Positions 54,755-63,865 of a DNA stretch of 64,000 nt are shown piece after piece. Under the pieces are notes generated by a model, which was not told the DNA's origin, did no database searches, and saw only the letters and a list, made by a program, of their open reading frames with translations. Made by a program: the position numbers and the translations under genes. The DNA comes from Pseudomonas brassicacearum (GTDB lineage Bacteria > Pseudomonadota > Gammaproteobacteria > Pseudomonadales > Pseudomonadaceae). The stretch is from contig NZ_MOBJ01000003.1 of the NCBI RefSeq assembly GCF_003732225.1, positions 1 to 64,000 of the forward strand, read 5' to 3'. Position 1 is the first letter of the stretch. Every line of letters begins with the position of its first letter.

Positions 54755-56054
54755 CAAGGGGGCTCCGTGGGCGGGCATCGAGCAATGCGCCGGCCGCTTC
54801 AATAGTGAGGTTGCGTGCTTGCAGGGCGCCGAAACCCGGCTGCCCTGCATCGCGAAAATAGAGGTCGTAATGACCGGGGCTGACCGCCAGCAAGGTAACT
54901 GGCGCAACGTGCGCGGCGGCGCAGGATCTCGAGCAGCCGGACAGGTGAACTTGAACCCGGTCGCCATGCCCTTGCAGTTGTGTGGACAGTTGCAAGGCAT
55001 CACTCTTTGTATCTGCCAGACCTTTTCCGCACCCGGCGGAACCGGTGCAGGCCACCAGATGGGCCAACGTTTGATCGGCACCCAGCAGAAAACCCAGGGC
55101 CTGCAATCGCTCACTGAGCGCCGGGGCATCCTGCTGGCGAATGTTCGGCAGCAGCAGGCTTTGCCAAGGCGTCAGACGCAGGCTGCCGTCACCAAACGCC
55201 TCGGCCAGACGCGCCGCGCCTTTAAGCATCGAAGAATCCAGGCGTCCCAGAGGCGGGACAGCGCCGACATAAACCCGGTCTTCCTGGCGCTGTGGATAAG
55301 TGCCGATGTGCAACCCTGGCCGCGACCCGGGACGTTGCCAGCCACTGATCGGGGCCAACGGCACACGCTCGGCCAGTGCCTGCAACACCGACTCCAGCGA
55401 ACGCTCGGCCAGCACATGCCGCATGCGGGTCTGGTCCGGTCGCGCCAGATCGAGAAACAGCTCCAGCACCGCCACCACCAAAGCATGACCGTCATTGCGC
55501 AACACCGCCCCTGCCGGCGTGTCCGTGGGGCACCCCGCCAGTCCGAAGGCCAGCACTGGCTCACCGTTGCATTCAACGGCGCTCAACCAAAGGTCGTGAG
55601 GATGTTCGAGCATCGCCAACGCCTCGCCGCCGTCCAGCTGCACGGCAAACTTGGCCGACAGCTGGTGAAAACGTTCGTGGCTTTGCAAGGTGACGAGTAT
55701 CTGCTCGGCCAGCGGGCGAGTGTCGAACAGCATATGCCGATCGATGCCGGCACCAGGGCTGAGCATCAGGTTGCGTACATCATCTCCGGCCGCAGTCTTT
55801 GGACCCAACCCGGCCGCCAGCAGGCTGTCGATCAATAACCGGTGCTCGCTGCCGATCCCGCGAATCTGCAGATTGGCACGGTTGGTCGCTTCGATCACTC
55901 CGCCGGCGTAACGCTCGGCGGCCTCGGCCACGGCCACGGCCTGGGCAGTGCTGATCGACCCGCCATTCAACTTGATCCGGCAGATGCCGCCGTCCGATGC
56001 CTGGACAATACGCAGCAACCCCGGGCAGGCCGAGGGGCGTAAGGCGGTGTGCAT
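54747..56054 (-). CDS. cobG: Precorrin-3B synthase
   Basis: This 435-residue iron-sulfur monooxygenase marks the aerobic cobalamin route. It belongs to the nitrite/sulfite reductase-like fold. It shows NRANLQIRGIGSEHRLLID near the N-terminus and, towards the C-terminus, cysteines for a 4Fe-4S cluster (CTGSAGCGKG, then HLSGCSRSCAAAH). ATG 56054 is preferred. A TTG at 56069 adds five residues. It is the first gene of the minus-strand cob unit and diverges from cobL. Confidence 0.9.
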   Translation of the reverse strand: MHTALRPSACPGLLRIVQASDGGICRIKLNGGSISTAQAVAVAEAAERYAGGVIEATNRANLQIRGIGSEHRLLIDSLLAAGLGPKTAAGDDVRNLMLSPGAGIDRHMLFDTRPLAEQILVTLQSHERFHQLSAKFAVQLDGGEALAMLEHPHDLWLSAVECNGEPVLAFGLAGCPTDTPAGAVLRNDGHALVVAVLELFLDLARPDQTRMRHVLAERSLESVLQALAERVPLAPISGWQRPGSRPGLHIGTYPQRQEDRVYVGAVPPLGRLDSSMLKGAARLAEAFGDGSLRLTPWQSLLLPNIRQQDAPALSERLQALGFLLGADQTLAHLVACTGSAGCGKGLADTKSDALQLSTQLQGHGDRVQVHLSGCSRSCAAAHVAPVTLLAVSPGHYDLYFRDAGQPGFGALQARNLTIEAAGALLDARPRSPLDA

Positions 56055-56186
56055 CTGACGTTCGTTCAAGGGGGCGACCGGCTAAGAGGTAGGAGCACTT
56101 CGCGGGCGAAGGCGCGGTATTATGCCTGCTTTGTCTGACGGCATGAAAAGCCTGCCCGTCGGAACACTAAAGTTTGAGGAATATAA

Positions 56187-57398
56187 ATGGCCCCCTGGCT
56201 GACAGTAGTAGGCATCGGTGAAGACGGCTTCAAGGGTCTGGGCAAGAATGCCCGGCGCGCGTTGCTCGGTGCCTCGCGGATTGTCGGTGGTCAACGGCAA
56301 CTGGATCTGCTGCCCGTGTGCATTCGCGGTGAACGGCAGCTCTGGCCGAGTCCATTTTCCCTTGAGCCGGTACTGGCGCAACGCGGTGAGCCGATCTGTG
56401 TACTGGCCAGCGGCGATCCGATGCTGTTCGGCGTGGGCGCCAGCCTCGCGCGGCAAGTGCCGAGCAACGAGATACTGATTATCCCGGTCCCCTCTTCTTG
56501 TTCATTGGCGGCCGCGCGAATGGGCTGGCCGTTGCAAGAAGTCGTCACGCTGTCAGTAGTCGCCCGGCCCATCGCTGCGCTGAACGCTCAGTTGTTCAGC
56601 GGTGTTCGACTGCTGGTGCTCAGCAACGACGGACACAGCCCTGCCGCAATTGCCGCGCTGTTGCGCGAGCGAGGTTTCGGGCCGAGCCGGATGAGCGTAC
56701 TGGAACACCTGGGCGGCGAGAGCGAACGACGTGTCGATGGCATCGCCAGCGACTGGACGGACCCGGCTATCGCCGACTTGAACCTGATTGCCATTGAATG
56801 CATTGCCGAACCCGACACGCCGCGCCTGTCGCGACTGGCCGGCCTGCCAGATGCAGCTTTCAAGCACGACGGCCAACTGACCAAGCGCGACGTGCGCGCC
56901 ATCACTCTTGCCCGCCTGGCGCCGATGCCCGGTGAACTGTTGTGGGATGTCGGTGCCGGCAGCGGCTCGATCGGCATCGAGTGGATGCGTGCTCATCCGA
57001 GTTGCCGCACGCAGGCGATCGAGGCCGATGCTGGCCGCCAGCAACTGATCGAACACAACCGCGACGCCCTCGGCGTGCCCGGACTGCAACTGATTCGCGG
57101 CAGTGCGCCGCAAGCGCTGGCCGGCCTTGAGCGGCCCGATGCGATCTTCATCGGTGGCGGCGTGACTCGTGACGGCGTGCTCGACACCTGCTGGGCGCAG
57201 CTCAAACCCGGTGGTCGGCTGGTCGCCAACGCGGTCACCCTGCAAAGCGAAATGACCTTGATGGCCTGGCGCGAACAACACGGTGGCGAGCTGACGCGGA
57301 TTCATATCGCTCAGGCGCAGCCACTGGGAGAGTTCGACACCTGGCGTCAGGCGTTGCCGATTACCTTGCTGGACGTGGTTAAACCCTTTGATGCGTGA
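56187..57398 (+). CDS. cobL: Precorrin-6Y C5,15-methyltransferase (decarboxylating)
   Basis: The 403-residue fusion has a CbiE-like N-half ([39 protein letters not shown]) and a CbiT-like C-half from about 215 ([20 protein letters not shown], then [14 protein letters not shown]). It methylates C5 and C15 and decarboxylates the acetate side chain. GAGGA precedes ATG 56187. Its end overlaps the cbiD start by 8 bp. Confidence 0.94.
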   Translation: MAPWLTVVGIGEDGFKGLGKNARRALLGASRIVGGQRQLDLLPVCIRGERQLWPSPFSLEPVLAQRGEPICVLASGDPMLFGVGASLARQVPSNEILIIPVPSSCSLAAARMGWPLQEVVTLSVVARPIAALNAQLFSGVRLLVLSNDGHSPAAIAALLRERGFGPSRMSVLEHLGGESERRVDGIASDWTDPAIADLNLIAIECIAEPDTPRLSRLAGLPDAAFKHDGQLTKRDVRAITLARLAPMPGELLWDVGAGSGSIGIEWMRAHPSCRTQAIEADAGRQQLIEHNRDALGVPGLQLIRGSAPQALAGLERPDAIFIGGGVTRDGVLDTCWAQLKPGGRLVANAVTLQSEMTLMAWREQHGGELTRIHIAQAQPLGEFDTWRQALPITLLDVVKPFDA

Positions 57399-58488
57399 CG
57401 AAACCGCCGAACAACCCGCGCCCCTGCGCAGTGGCCTGACCACTGGCAGCTGCGCCACCGCGACCAGCCTCGCCGCCGCACGCCTGCTGCTCGGCGCGGT
57501 GACTAGCGATGCGGTAGAAATCATCCTGCCCAAAGGCAAGCAGGTGCAGATGCGCCTGGAGTTTTGTCGCCTCACGGGTGATGGCGCCGAAGCCGGCACC
57601 CTCAAGGATGCCGGCGACGACCCGGACGTGACCCACGGTGCATTGCTCTACAGTCAGGTGCGTTTGATCAGCGAGCCCGGTATTCGCTTCAGTGCCGGCA
57701 AAGGGGTTGGCACTGTCACGCGCCCAGGGCTGGTATTGAGTGTCGGCGAACCGGCGATCAATCCGGTGCCGCGCAAGATGATCACCGACCACCTGCTACT
57801 GCTCGCGCAAGAGTTCAGCTACGGCGGCGGTTTTGAAGTGACGGTCAACGTCGAGGACGGCGAGGCCCTGGCGCTGAAAACCATGAACCCGCGATTGGGC
57901 ATTCTTGGCGGGCTGTCGATCCTCGGCACCAGCGGCATCGTCCGGCCGTTTTCCTGCGCGGCGTATATCGCCTCTATCCACCAGGGCATCGACGTCGCCA
58001 AAACCAACGGTTACCTGCATATCGCCGCCTGCACCGGCAACGCCAGCGAGGACACCATGCGCCGGGTCTATGACCTGCCGGAAATCGCCCTGATCGAAAT
58101 GGGCGACTTCGTCGGTGCGGTGCTCAAACATCTACGCAAAGTGCCTGTGGATAAACTGAGCATTTGCGGCGGCTTCGGCAAGATCAGCAAACTCGCCGCC
58201 GGACATATGGATCTGCACAGTCGCCACTCCAGCATCGACCTGCCGCAACTGGCCGAATGGGCGGCGGACGTTGGCGCAGACCCGGCATTGCAGCAAGGCA
58301 TTCGCGAGGCCAATACCAGCCAGCAAGCCCTGGCGATGGCCAGCGCCGCCGGTATCGCCCTCGGTGATGCGGTGTGCCAGCACGCGCTGGATTTCGCCCG
58401 CAGCGTGGTGCCCTCGCAGGTTCAGGTCGAGGTGTTTGCCATCGATCGCCAAGGTGGCATCGTCGGCCACGCCGGGGGATTTCAATGA
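57391..58488 (+). CDS. cbiD: Cobalt-precorrin-5B C1-methyltransferase
   Basis: The 365-residue protein has the CbiD N-terminus [60 protein letters not shown] and [20 protein letters not shown]. It carries out C1 methylation. In this otherwise aerobic (CobG-type) set it stands in for CobF, which is not present in the window. ATG 57391 overlaps cobL. Its TGA overlaps the cobK ATG. Confidence 0.93.
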   Translation: MRDETAEQPAPLRSGLTTGSCATATSLAAARLLLGAVTSDAVEIILPKGKQVQMRLEFCRLTGDGAEAGTLKDAGDDPDVTHGALLYSQVRLISEPGIRFSAGKGVGTVTRPGLVLSVGEPAINPVPRKMITDHLLLLAQEFSYGGGFEVTVNVEDGEALALKTMNPRLGILGGLSILGTSGIVRPFSCAAYIASIHQGIDVAKTNGYLHIAACTGNASEDTMRRVYDLPEIALIEMGDFVGAVLKHLRKVPVDKLSICGGFGKISKLAAGHMDLHSRHSSIDLPQLAEWAADVGADPALQQGIREANTSQQALAMASAAGIALGDAVCQHALDFARSVVPSQVQVEVFAIDRQGGIVGHAGGFQ

Positions 58489-59210
58489 AACGTCTGTTAC
58501 TGCTCGGCGGCGTCACCGAAGCCTTGGCGATTGCCCGAACCCTCGGTCCGCAACATATCTATAGCCTGGCGGGCGTGGGTCGGGTGCCGACCGATCTGAA
58601 CTGCCAGGTGCGTGTCGGTGGCTATGGCGGCGCTGAAGGCCTGACGCAATTCATCAAGGATCAAGGCATTGAGCTGTTGCTCGACGCCACTCACCCCTAC
58701 GCCGCGCAAATCAGCCAGAACGCCGCCATCGCCGCGCGACAAAGCGGCATCCCGTGCTGGGCACTGCGCCGCCCGGCATGGCAAGCGCAGGCTGGAGATG
58801 ACTGGCGCGAAGTCAGCGACTGGGCCGAGCTGATCGAAGCGCTGAAACCGTTCAAGCGTCCACTGTTTACCTTGGGCCGCGAGCCGTTGCAGCACCTGGA
58901 TGAAATCCCGCCCGAGCAGTTCTGGACCTTGCGCGCGCTGGAGGTTTATCCCGGCAACGAGCGTTGTGAAGTGATCGGTGCACGCGGACCGTTTTTCATC
59001 GAAGACGAACGCGCGCTGTTCGAACGCCGGCAGATCGATGTGCTGATCAGCAAAAACAGCGGCAGCAGCGCCACCGAACCCAAGCTTGAAGTGGCCCGCG
59101 AACGCGGGGTGCCGGTGTTGATCCTCAAGCGGCCGGTGTTGCCGGGGGTTGAGCGGGAGTTCTTGACGCTCGAGGAAACACTTGAGGCGTTGGCTGCCTT
59201 CAGTCGATGA
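58485..59210 (+). CDS. cobK: Precorrin-6A reductase
   Basis: The 241-residue NADPH-dependent reductase of ring synthesis shows [18 protein letters not shown] at the N-terminus, [35 protein letters not shown] and [20 protein letters not shown]. It is the last gene of the plus-strand cobL-cbiD-cobK unit, coupled by an ATGA overlap. Confidence 0.93.
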   Translation: MKRLLLLGGVTEALAIARTLGPQHIYSLAGVGRVPTDLNCQVRVGGYGGAEGLTQFIKDQGIELLLDATHPYAAQISQNAAIAARQSGIPCWALRRPAWQAQAGDDWREVSDWAELIEALKPFKRPLFTLGREPLQHLDEIPPEQFWTLRALEVYPGNERCEVIGARGPFFIEDERALFERRQIDVLISKNSGSSATEPKLEVARERGVPVLILKRPVLPGVEREFLTLEETLEALAAFSR

Positions 59211-59236
59211 GGCAGGATCACTTGCTTGCATGAACA

Positions 59237-59252
59237 GTAACCTATTTGTTAC
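59237..59252. promoter_or_regulatory. Candidate operator of the toxin-antitoxin pair
   Basis: GTAAC (59237-59241) and GTTAC (59248-59252) form an inverted repeat with a 6-bp centre, 15 bp before the toxin start. Type II antitoxins usually repress their own promoter through such sites. The repeat was found by eye and is short. Confidence 0.45.
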
Positions 59253-59266
59253 CTTCAGGGCCGCCT

Positions 59267-59602
59267 GTGATCACACTCGAAGAATACCTTCAGGACAACG
59301 ATACAAGCCCGTTCGGGCGCTGGTTCTCCACCTTGGACGCGCAGGCGGCACGCAAGGTGTCCAACGCTCTGGTGCGACTGGAAATCGGCAATACATCCAA
59401 CATCAAATGGTTCGACGGTCTCGGCGAATACCGCATCAATTGGGGTCCGGGATACAGAATCTATTTGGTGCAAGAGGGTAAGCGTCTCATCATCCTGTTT
59501 GGAGGAGGCGATAAGTCCACCCAGAAAAAGGATATCAAACAGGCAAAAACACTCGTTGCCGAATTTCGGACCCGGAAAAAAGCTGAAAGGAACATGAGGT
59601 AA
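59267..59602 (+). CDS. RelE/ParE-superfamily toxin (HigB-like)
   Basis: The 111-residue toxin starts at GTG 59267, chosen because AGGG lies 6 nt upstream. The core reads KVSNALVRLEIGNTSNIKWF, DGLGEYRINWGPGYRIYLVQ, then LIILFGGGDKSTQKKDIKQA. This matches the addiction-module killer subgroup of RelE/ParE proteins, most of which cut mRNA on the ribosome. The toxin-first order with the antitoxin 4 bp downstream is the HigBA arrangement. Confidence 0.88.
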   Translation: MITLEEYLQDNDTSPFGRWFSTLDAQAARKVSNALVRLEIGNTSNIKWFDGLGEYRINWGPGYRIYLVQEGKRLIILFGGGDKSTQKKDIKQAKTLVAEFRTRKKAERNMR

Positions 59603-59606
59603 CGCA

Positions 59607-59930
59607 ATGGCTCTCACCCGAAGTTACAAACATACGATTGCCGAACGCGCCCAGCGTGACCCTGAGTTCGCCCAGGCGTTATTGGATGAGGCTGCTACTC
59701 TGTTCCTCAATGGAGAACCGGAAATCGCCCGGATCATTCTTCGCGACCTGGTCAATGCCACCGTAGGTTTCGAAGAGTTGGCAAAGGAAACGTCAAAACC
59801 CAGCAAGAGCTTGCATAGAATGTTGTCTGCCAAGGGCAACCCAAGCATGGATAACCTGGCGGCGATATTTGCAGTCATTCGAACGACACTCGGCGTAGAT
59901 ATACAAGTGCATGCCGTACCTGCTCACTGA
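59607..59930 (+). CDS. HigA-like helix-turn-helix antitoxin
   Basis: The 107-residue protein reads YKHTIAERAQRDPEFAQALL at the N-terminus, a helical middle that resembles HigA/AbiEi-type antitoxins, and a helix-turn-helix at about 60-95 (GFEELAKETSKPSKSLHRML followed by GNPSMDNLAAIFAVIR). It should neutralise the upstream toxin and repress the operon. A stem with a T6 run follows the gene. Confidence 0.86.
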   Translation: MALTRSYKHTIAERAQRDPEFAQALLDEAATLFLNGEPEIARIILRDLVNATVGFEELAKETSKPSKSLHRMLSAKGNPSMDNLAAIFAVIRTTLGVDIQVHAVPAH

Positions 59931-59947
59931 CAGGAATGAATCGAAGG

Positions 59948-59980
59948 CCGCTGCGACACCACACCGCACGGCGGTTTTTT
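59948..59980 (+). terminator. Terminator after the toxin-antitoxin operon
   Basis: CCGCTGCG pairs with CGCACGGCGG (small bulge) and runs into T6 at 59975-59980, about 20 bp after the antitoxin stop. Confidence 0.75.
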
Positions 59981-60042
59981 ACTTATCGCCCCCGATCAGG
60001 CTAAATACCCGGCTTGATCATCCACCCAACCGGATATGAACC

Positions 60043-60444
60043 ATGTCCCGACAACGGCTAGCATTTGCCTGGATCGCCTGCTTCGCAGTGCTGTTCAACA
60101 TGCTTGCCATGCCGATGTCCGGTGCGATGGCGCAAGGTACCAGTCAGTCGCCGGCCGAACAATTGTTGTGGGGCAGTTTCTGCTCGTCCAGCGGGACGAA
60201 GCTGGTGGCGATTTCTCTGGGCAAGCTTGAGCAAAAAGCCCCTTCGGGCGACGATCACTCGAACATGCAGCATTGCTGGTGTTGCTCAGGCTCGGCGCCT
60301 CTGGTGGCGTTGCCGGGCCATGTTCCGCAGCTGTATTTCGCGCGTTTCGAGGCCAATCGAAGCCGACCTGCACCGACCCTCGACATCCCCACGCCGCGCC
60401 AGCAATGGCCCAGCCTCAATCCCCGAGCGTCTCCTCTAGTCTGA
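60043..60444 (+). CDS. DUF2946 family protein, copper-associated
   Basis: The 133-residue protein has an N-terminal membrane segment (AFAWIACFAVLFNMLAMPMS) and a periplasmic tail with a possible metal site (HSNMQHCWCCSG near 73-84). DUF2946 members commonly occur beside copper uptake genes. Here a PCuAC chaperone and an OprC-like receptor follow. No enzymatic motif is visible. A metal-handling role is inferred from the Met/His/Cys cluster and the neighbours. It is the first gene of a likely four-gene operon. Confidence 0.75.
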   Translation: MSRQRLAFAWIACFAVLFNMLAMPMSGAMAQGTSQSPAEQLLWGSFCSSSGTKLVAISLGKLEQKAPSGDDHSNMQHCWCCSGSAPLVALPGHVPQLYFARFEANRSRPAPTLDIPTPRQQWPSLNPRASPLV

Positions 60445-60491
60445 TTACCGTCGCAATTGATCTGCGTGTTTAATCGTTCTGGAGAACTGCC

Positions 60492-60971
60492 ATGTTGAAG
60501 AAACTCATCGTTCTGGCCGCCTTGTTGCTGCCCGCCTGCTTTGCCAATGCCCACGAATACAAAGCCGGCGAACTGGAAATCGCGCACCCTTGGTCGCAAG
60601 AGCTACCGCCCAACGCGCCAACGGTTGCGGCCTATTTCGTGATTCACAACAACGGCAAAACCGCCGACCGCTTGCTTGGCGTTGCTTCGCCGATCTCGGG
60701 AAAAGCCGAGCTGCACGAGCATGTGAAGCAAAATGATCTGATGAAGATGCAGCAAGTGCCAAGCGTCGAGATTCCGGCGGGCGGCGACATCACGTTCGCG
60801 CCGATGGCTTATCACGTGATGCTGCTGGAGCTCAAAGACCGCAGCCTGCTCCACGATGGCAAGCGCTTCCCGCTGACCCTGCATTTCGAAAAATCCGGCG
60901 ACGTGACCGTTGAGGTCGCGGTACAGAAACAACCGCCCGCCGGCACCGAAGAGCACAAGCACGCCCAGTAA
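60492..60971 (+). CDS. Periplasmic copper chaperone PCuAC
   Basis: The 159-residue protein has a signal peptide (MLKKLIVLAALLLPACFANA) and the DR1885/PCuAC fold: LEIAHPWSQELPPNAPTVAA, then AELHEHVKQNDLMKMQQV, then FAPMAYHVMLLELK. The copper ligands H-x10-M-x21-H-x-M pattern fits the His in ELHEH, the following Met residues and the AYHVM segment. A His-rich C-terminus (EEHKHAQ) may bind a second ion. PCuAC proteins bind Cu(I) and supply cytochrome oxidase assembly. RBS GGAGAAC lies before the ATG. Confidence 0.9.
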   Translation: MLKKLIVLAALLLPACFANAHEYKAGELEIAHPWSQELPPNAPTVAAYFVIHNNGKTADRLLGVASPISGKAELHEHVKQNDLMKMQQVPSVEIPAGGDITFAPMAYHVMLLELKDRSLLHDGKRFPLTLHFEKSGDVTVEVAVQKQPPAGTEEHKHAQ

Positions 60972-60989
60972 TCACAGCCTGAAAACCCT

Positions 60990-61445
60990 GTGAACGCACG
61001 GCGCTCGCTCAGCGTCAGGCGACCAGTGCCGCGTAATACCTCGTTGAAGGTTGCGCGCGGTAGCTGGATCAGCCTGTTCGCCATGTTGATGATCTTTATC
61101 GGCCCACTGATCTCTCAGTCGATGCCGATGGATCAACGCATGCCGATGCCTGTAAACATGAGCATGTCGATGGACATGGACATGTCGGCAAACGCCCATG
61201 CCGAGCACGGAGCGCAAGCGGCTGCCAAACACTGCGCACCAAAACCCGATCACCACGCGCTCTGGGAGAAATGCGGCTATTGCAGCCTGCTCTTCAACTG
61301 CCCCGCGCTGCCCGGCGGTGTGTCATTCGCTGCTTTCGACACCCCGCCCGCCCATAGTTTCATCAGCCCCTCCCCCCGCCTGGGCCATGCCCGGCAAACG
61401 GTCTTCCCCGGCGCCCGTACACGCGCCCCGCCCATCCTCGCGTAA
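60990..61445 (+). CDS. DUF2946 protein with a Met-rich copper-binding stretch
   Basis: The 151-residue protein starts at GTG 60990, 18 bp after the chaperone stop. A membrane segment (WISLFAMLMIFIGPLISQSM) is followed by a striking run of Met alternating with Pro, Ser and Asp at about 47-67 (MPMDQRMPMPVNMSMSMDMD). His/Cys residues follow (HAEHGAQAAAKHCA; WEKCGYCSLLFNC). The Met array and CxxC point to Cu(I) binding in the periplasm. The ribosome site is weak, so translation may rely on coupling. It is a second DUF2946 paralogue in the cluster. Confidence 0.75.
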   Translation: MNARRSLSVRRPVPRNTSLKVARGSWISLFAMLMIFIGPLISQSMPMDQRMPMPVNMSMSMDMDMSANAHAEHGAQAAAKHCAPKPDHHALWEKCGYCSLLFNCPALPGGVSFAAFDTPPAHSFISPSPRLGHARQTVFPGARTRAPPILA

Positions 61446-61536
61446 ACACCCACACCCCTACTCATACGGCCGACTGTAGAGAACGACAGCCGCAGGCTGC
61501 TGGCCGTGTTGTTGACGACTGATTGATGGAACCTTT

Positions 61537-63654
61537 ATGTCCAGGTTTTCTGCTGACACACGCTTGAGCGCTGCTCAGGCATTCTTCGCCCTGAACGCGC
61601 CACGCGCCCATTTCAAACAGGCCACTGCCGTTCTGTGCGGCGCCCTGCTTTCCCCGCTGGCCAGCGCGGCCGAGCAACCGATAGATCACAGCCAGCACAC
61701 CGAAGAGCTGAGCCCGACGGTCATCACCGCCATCGCCCCAAGCTCACCGCTGACCATCGTCACCAACCCCAAAGATCCGCGCCAACCGGTGCCGGCCAGC
61801 GACGGTGGCGACTATCTGAAGACCATTCCCGGCTTCGCGCTGGTTCGCAATGGCGGCACCAACGGCGATCCGGTGCTGCGCGGCATGTTCGGCTCAAGGC
61901 TGAACATTCTCACCAATGGCGGCATGATCCTCGGTGCCTGCCCTGGCCGCATGGACGCCCCGACCTCCTACATTTCACCGGAAACCTACGACAAGCTGAC
62001 CGTCATCAAAGGCCCGCAAACCGTACTCTGGGGACCTGGCGCTTCTGCCGGCACCATCCTGTTCGACCGCGAACCGGAAAGCTTCGGCGAACTGGGCACT
62101 CGGGTGAACGCCAGCCTGCTGGCCGGCTCCAACGGGCGTTTCGACAAACTCGTCGACGCCGCTGCCGGTGGCCCACAGGGCTACATACGGGTGATCGGCA
62201 ATACCGCTCACGCCGACGATTACCGTGACGGCAACAACGATACCGTGCCATCGCGCTACGACAAATGGAACGGCGATGTCGCCCTGGGCTGGACGCCCGA
62301 CGCCGATACGCTGCTGGAACTGACCGCCGGCAAGGGCGACGGTGAGGCACGTTCTGCCGGTCGCGGCATGGACGGTTCGCAGTTCAAGCGCGAAAGCCTG
62401 GGCCTGCGTTTCGAGAAGTCGAACCTCGGCGAGGTGCTGGATAAGCTCGAAGCACAGGTCTACTACAACTACGCCGACCACGTGATGGACAACTACACCC
62501 TGCGCACGCCGTCCGGCACTGGAATGATGTCTGGCCCCATGGCCTCCAACGTCGACCGCCGAACGCTTGGCGCACGAATCAAGGCCACCTGGCGCTGGGC
62601 CGATGTGCAGTTGATCAGTGGTATCGATGCGCAGACCAACGAACACCGTAAGCGTGCCGCCATGGGCATCGATACTTACAAGGACGTGCCACGCGAAAAT
62701 GATGCGGACTTCCACAATTACGGAGTTTTCGGTGAGCTGACCTGGTACGCCACCGACCGTGATCGCCTGATCAGCGGTGCGCGACTGGACCGCGCCTCGG
62801 CCAGGGATTTTCGCCAGACTATCGGCTCCGGGAAGAACCCGACTGCCGACGAGACCCGTGCCGATACCTTGCCAAGCGGTTTCGTGCGCTACGAGCATGA
62901 CCTGGCGGACAGCCCGACCACGCTCTACGCAGGTCTCGGCCACGCTGAACGCTTCCCGGATTACTGGGAGCTGTTCTCGCCGAAATCCGGCCCTGCCGGT
63001 TCGCTCAACGCCTTCGATTCGATCAAGCCTGAGAAAACCACCCAGCTCGATGTCGGCCTGCAATACAAAACCCAGGACCTCGAAGCCTGGGTCTCGGGTT
63101 ATGTCGGCGAAGTGCACGACTACATCCTGTTCGATTACACCCCCGGCATGATGGGCATGACCTCACGGGCCGAGAACATCAATGCGCGAATCATGGGTGG
63201 CGAACTCGGCGCAGCCTACAACCTCACCTCCCACTGGAAAGCCGACGCGACCCTGGCCTACGCCTGGGGCAAAGACACCACCCACGACACGGCACTGCCG
63301 CAAATGCCACCGCTGGAGGCACGTTTCGGCCTGACCTACAGCGAAGACAACTGGAGTGCCGGCGCCTTGTGGCGAGTGGTCGCGGCGCAGAACCGCATCG
63401 AGCAGAACAAGGGCAACGTGGTCGGCAAGGACTACGGCACCAGCCCTGGTTTCGGTGTGTTCTCGCTCAACGGCGCCTACCGCATCGACAAGCACTGGAA
63501 GGTCAGCACGGGCGTCGACAACCTGTTTGGCAAGGCTTACGCCGAGCACTTGAACCTGGCCGGCAACGCCGGGTTCGGCTACCCGGCCAATGACCCGCAA
63601 GCGATCAACGAACCAGGGCGCACGTTCTGGACCAAGGTCGATATGAGCTTCTAA
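61537..63654 (+). CDS. oprC: TonB-dependent copper receptor (OprC/NosA type)
   Basis: The 705-residue outer-membrane receptor has a signal-like N-terminus (AVLCGALLSPLASAAEQ). The plug is at about 60-190 (DGGDYLKTIPGFALVRNGGT; VIKGPQTVLWGPGASAG). A 22-strand barrel ends in a terminal aromatic (KVDMSF). C135 and M139 in GACPGRMDAP form the CxxxM site used to bind copper in OprC. His-rich HSQHTEE near the mature N-terminus may help. It imports copper in partnership with TonB. The preceding genes handle periplasmic copper. Confidence 0.92.
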   Translation: MSRFSADTRLSAAQAFFALNAPRAHFKQATAVLCGALLSPLASAAEQPIDHSQHTEELSPTVITAIAPSSPLTIVTNPKDPRQPVPASDGGDYLKTIPGFALVRNGGTNGDPVLRGMFGSRLNILTNGGMILGACPGRMDAPTSYISPETYDKLTVIKGPQTVLWGPGASAGTILFDREPESFGELGTRVNASLLAGSNGRFDKLVDAAAGGPQGYIRVIGNTAHADDYRDGNNDTVPSRYDKWNGDVALGWTPDADTLLELTAGKGDGEARSAGRGMDGSQFKRESLGLRFEKSNLGEVLDKLEAQVYYNYADHVMDNYTLRTPSGTGMMSGPMASNVDRRTLGARIKATWRWADVQLISGIDAQTNEHRKRAAMGIDTYKDVPRENDADFHNYGVFGELTWYATDRDRLISGARLDRASARDFRQTIGSGKNPTADETRADTLPSGFVRYEHDLADSPTTLYAGLGHAERFPDYWELFSPKSGPAGSLNAFDSIKPEKTTQLDVGLQYKTQDLEAWVSGYVGEVHDYILFDYTPGMMGMTSRAENINARIMGGELGAAYNLTSHWKADATLAYAWGKDTTHDTALPQMPPLEARFGLTYSEDNWSAGALWRVVAAQNRIEQNKGNVVGKDYGTSPGFGVFSLNGAYRIDKHWKVSTGVDNLFGKAYAEHLNLAGNAGFGYPANDPQAINEPGRTFWTKVDMSF

Positions 63655-63678
63655 AACACCAGGCAAGGACGCCATACC

Positions 63679-63810
63679 CGTAGCAGCTGGCGAAGCCTGC
63701 GTTCGGCCGCGTAGCGGTCGTAATCCACACGATGCGATCCATCTGGATAACCGCGAACTGAGGTTTTACGACTGCTGCGCAGCCGAACGCAGGCTGCGCC
63801 AGCTGCTACG
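63679..63810. repeat. Long palindromic repeat, CGTAGCAGCTGGCG variant
   Basis: The arms CGTAGCAGCTGGCGAAGCCT (63679) and, inverted, GGCTGCGCCAGCTGCTACG (end 63810) enclose the same inner spacing as the family at 19882. The arms read GGCGAAGCC and GGCTGCGCC in place of GTCGAGCC, so this is a subfamily. It lies between oprC and the PepSY gene. Confidence 0.8.
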
Positions 63811-63865
63811 GGACCGAGGCATCACTCGAACAATTACAGATTCATTGCCAAGCGGAGCGCTCCCA

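Noticed and set aside
56055..56186. Cobalamin riboswitch between cobG and cobL
   Set aside because: The gap is only 132 bp, shared by two divergent genes, and I could not find the B12-box core. It contains only a small imperfect hairpin.
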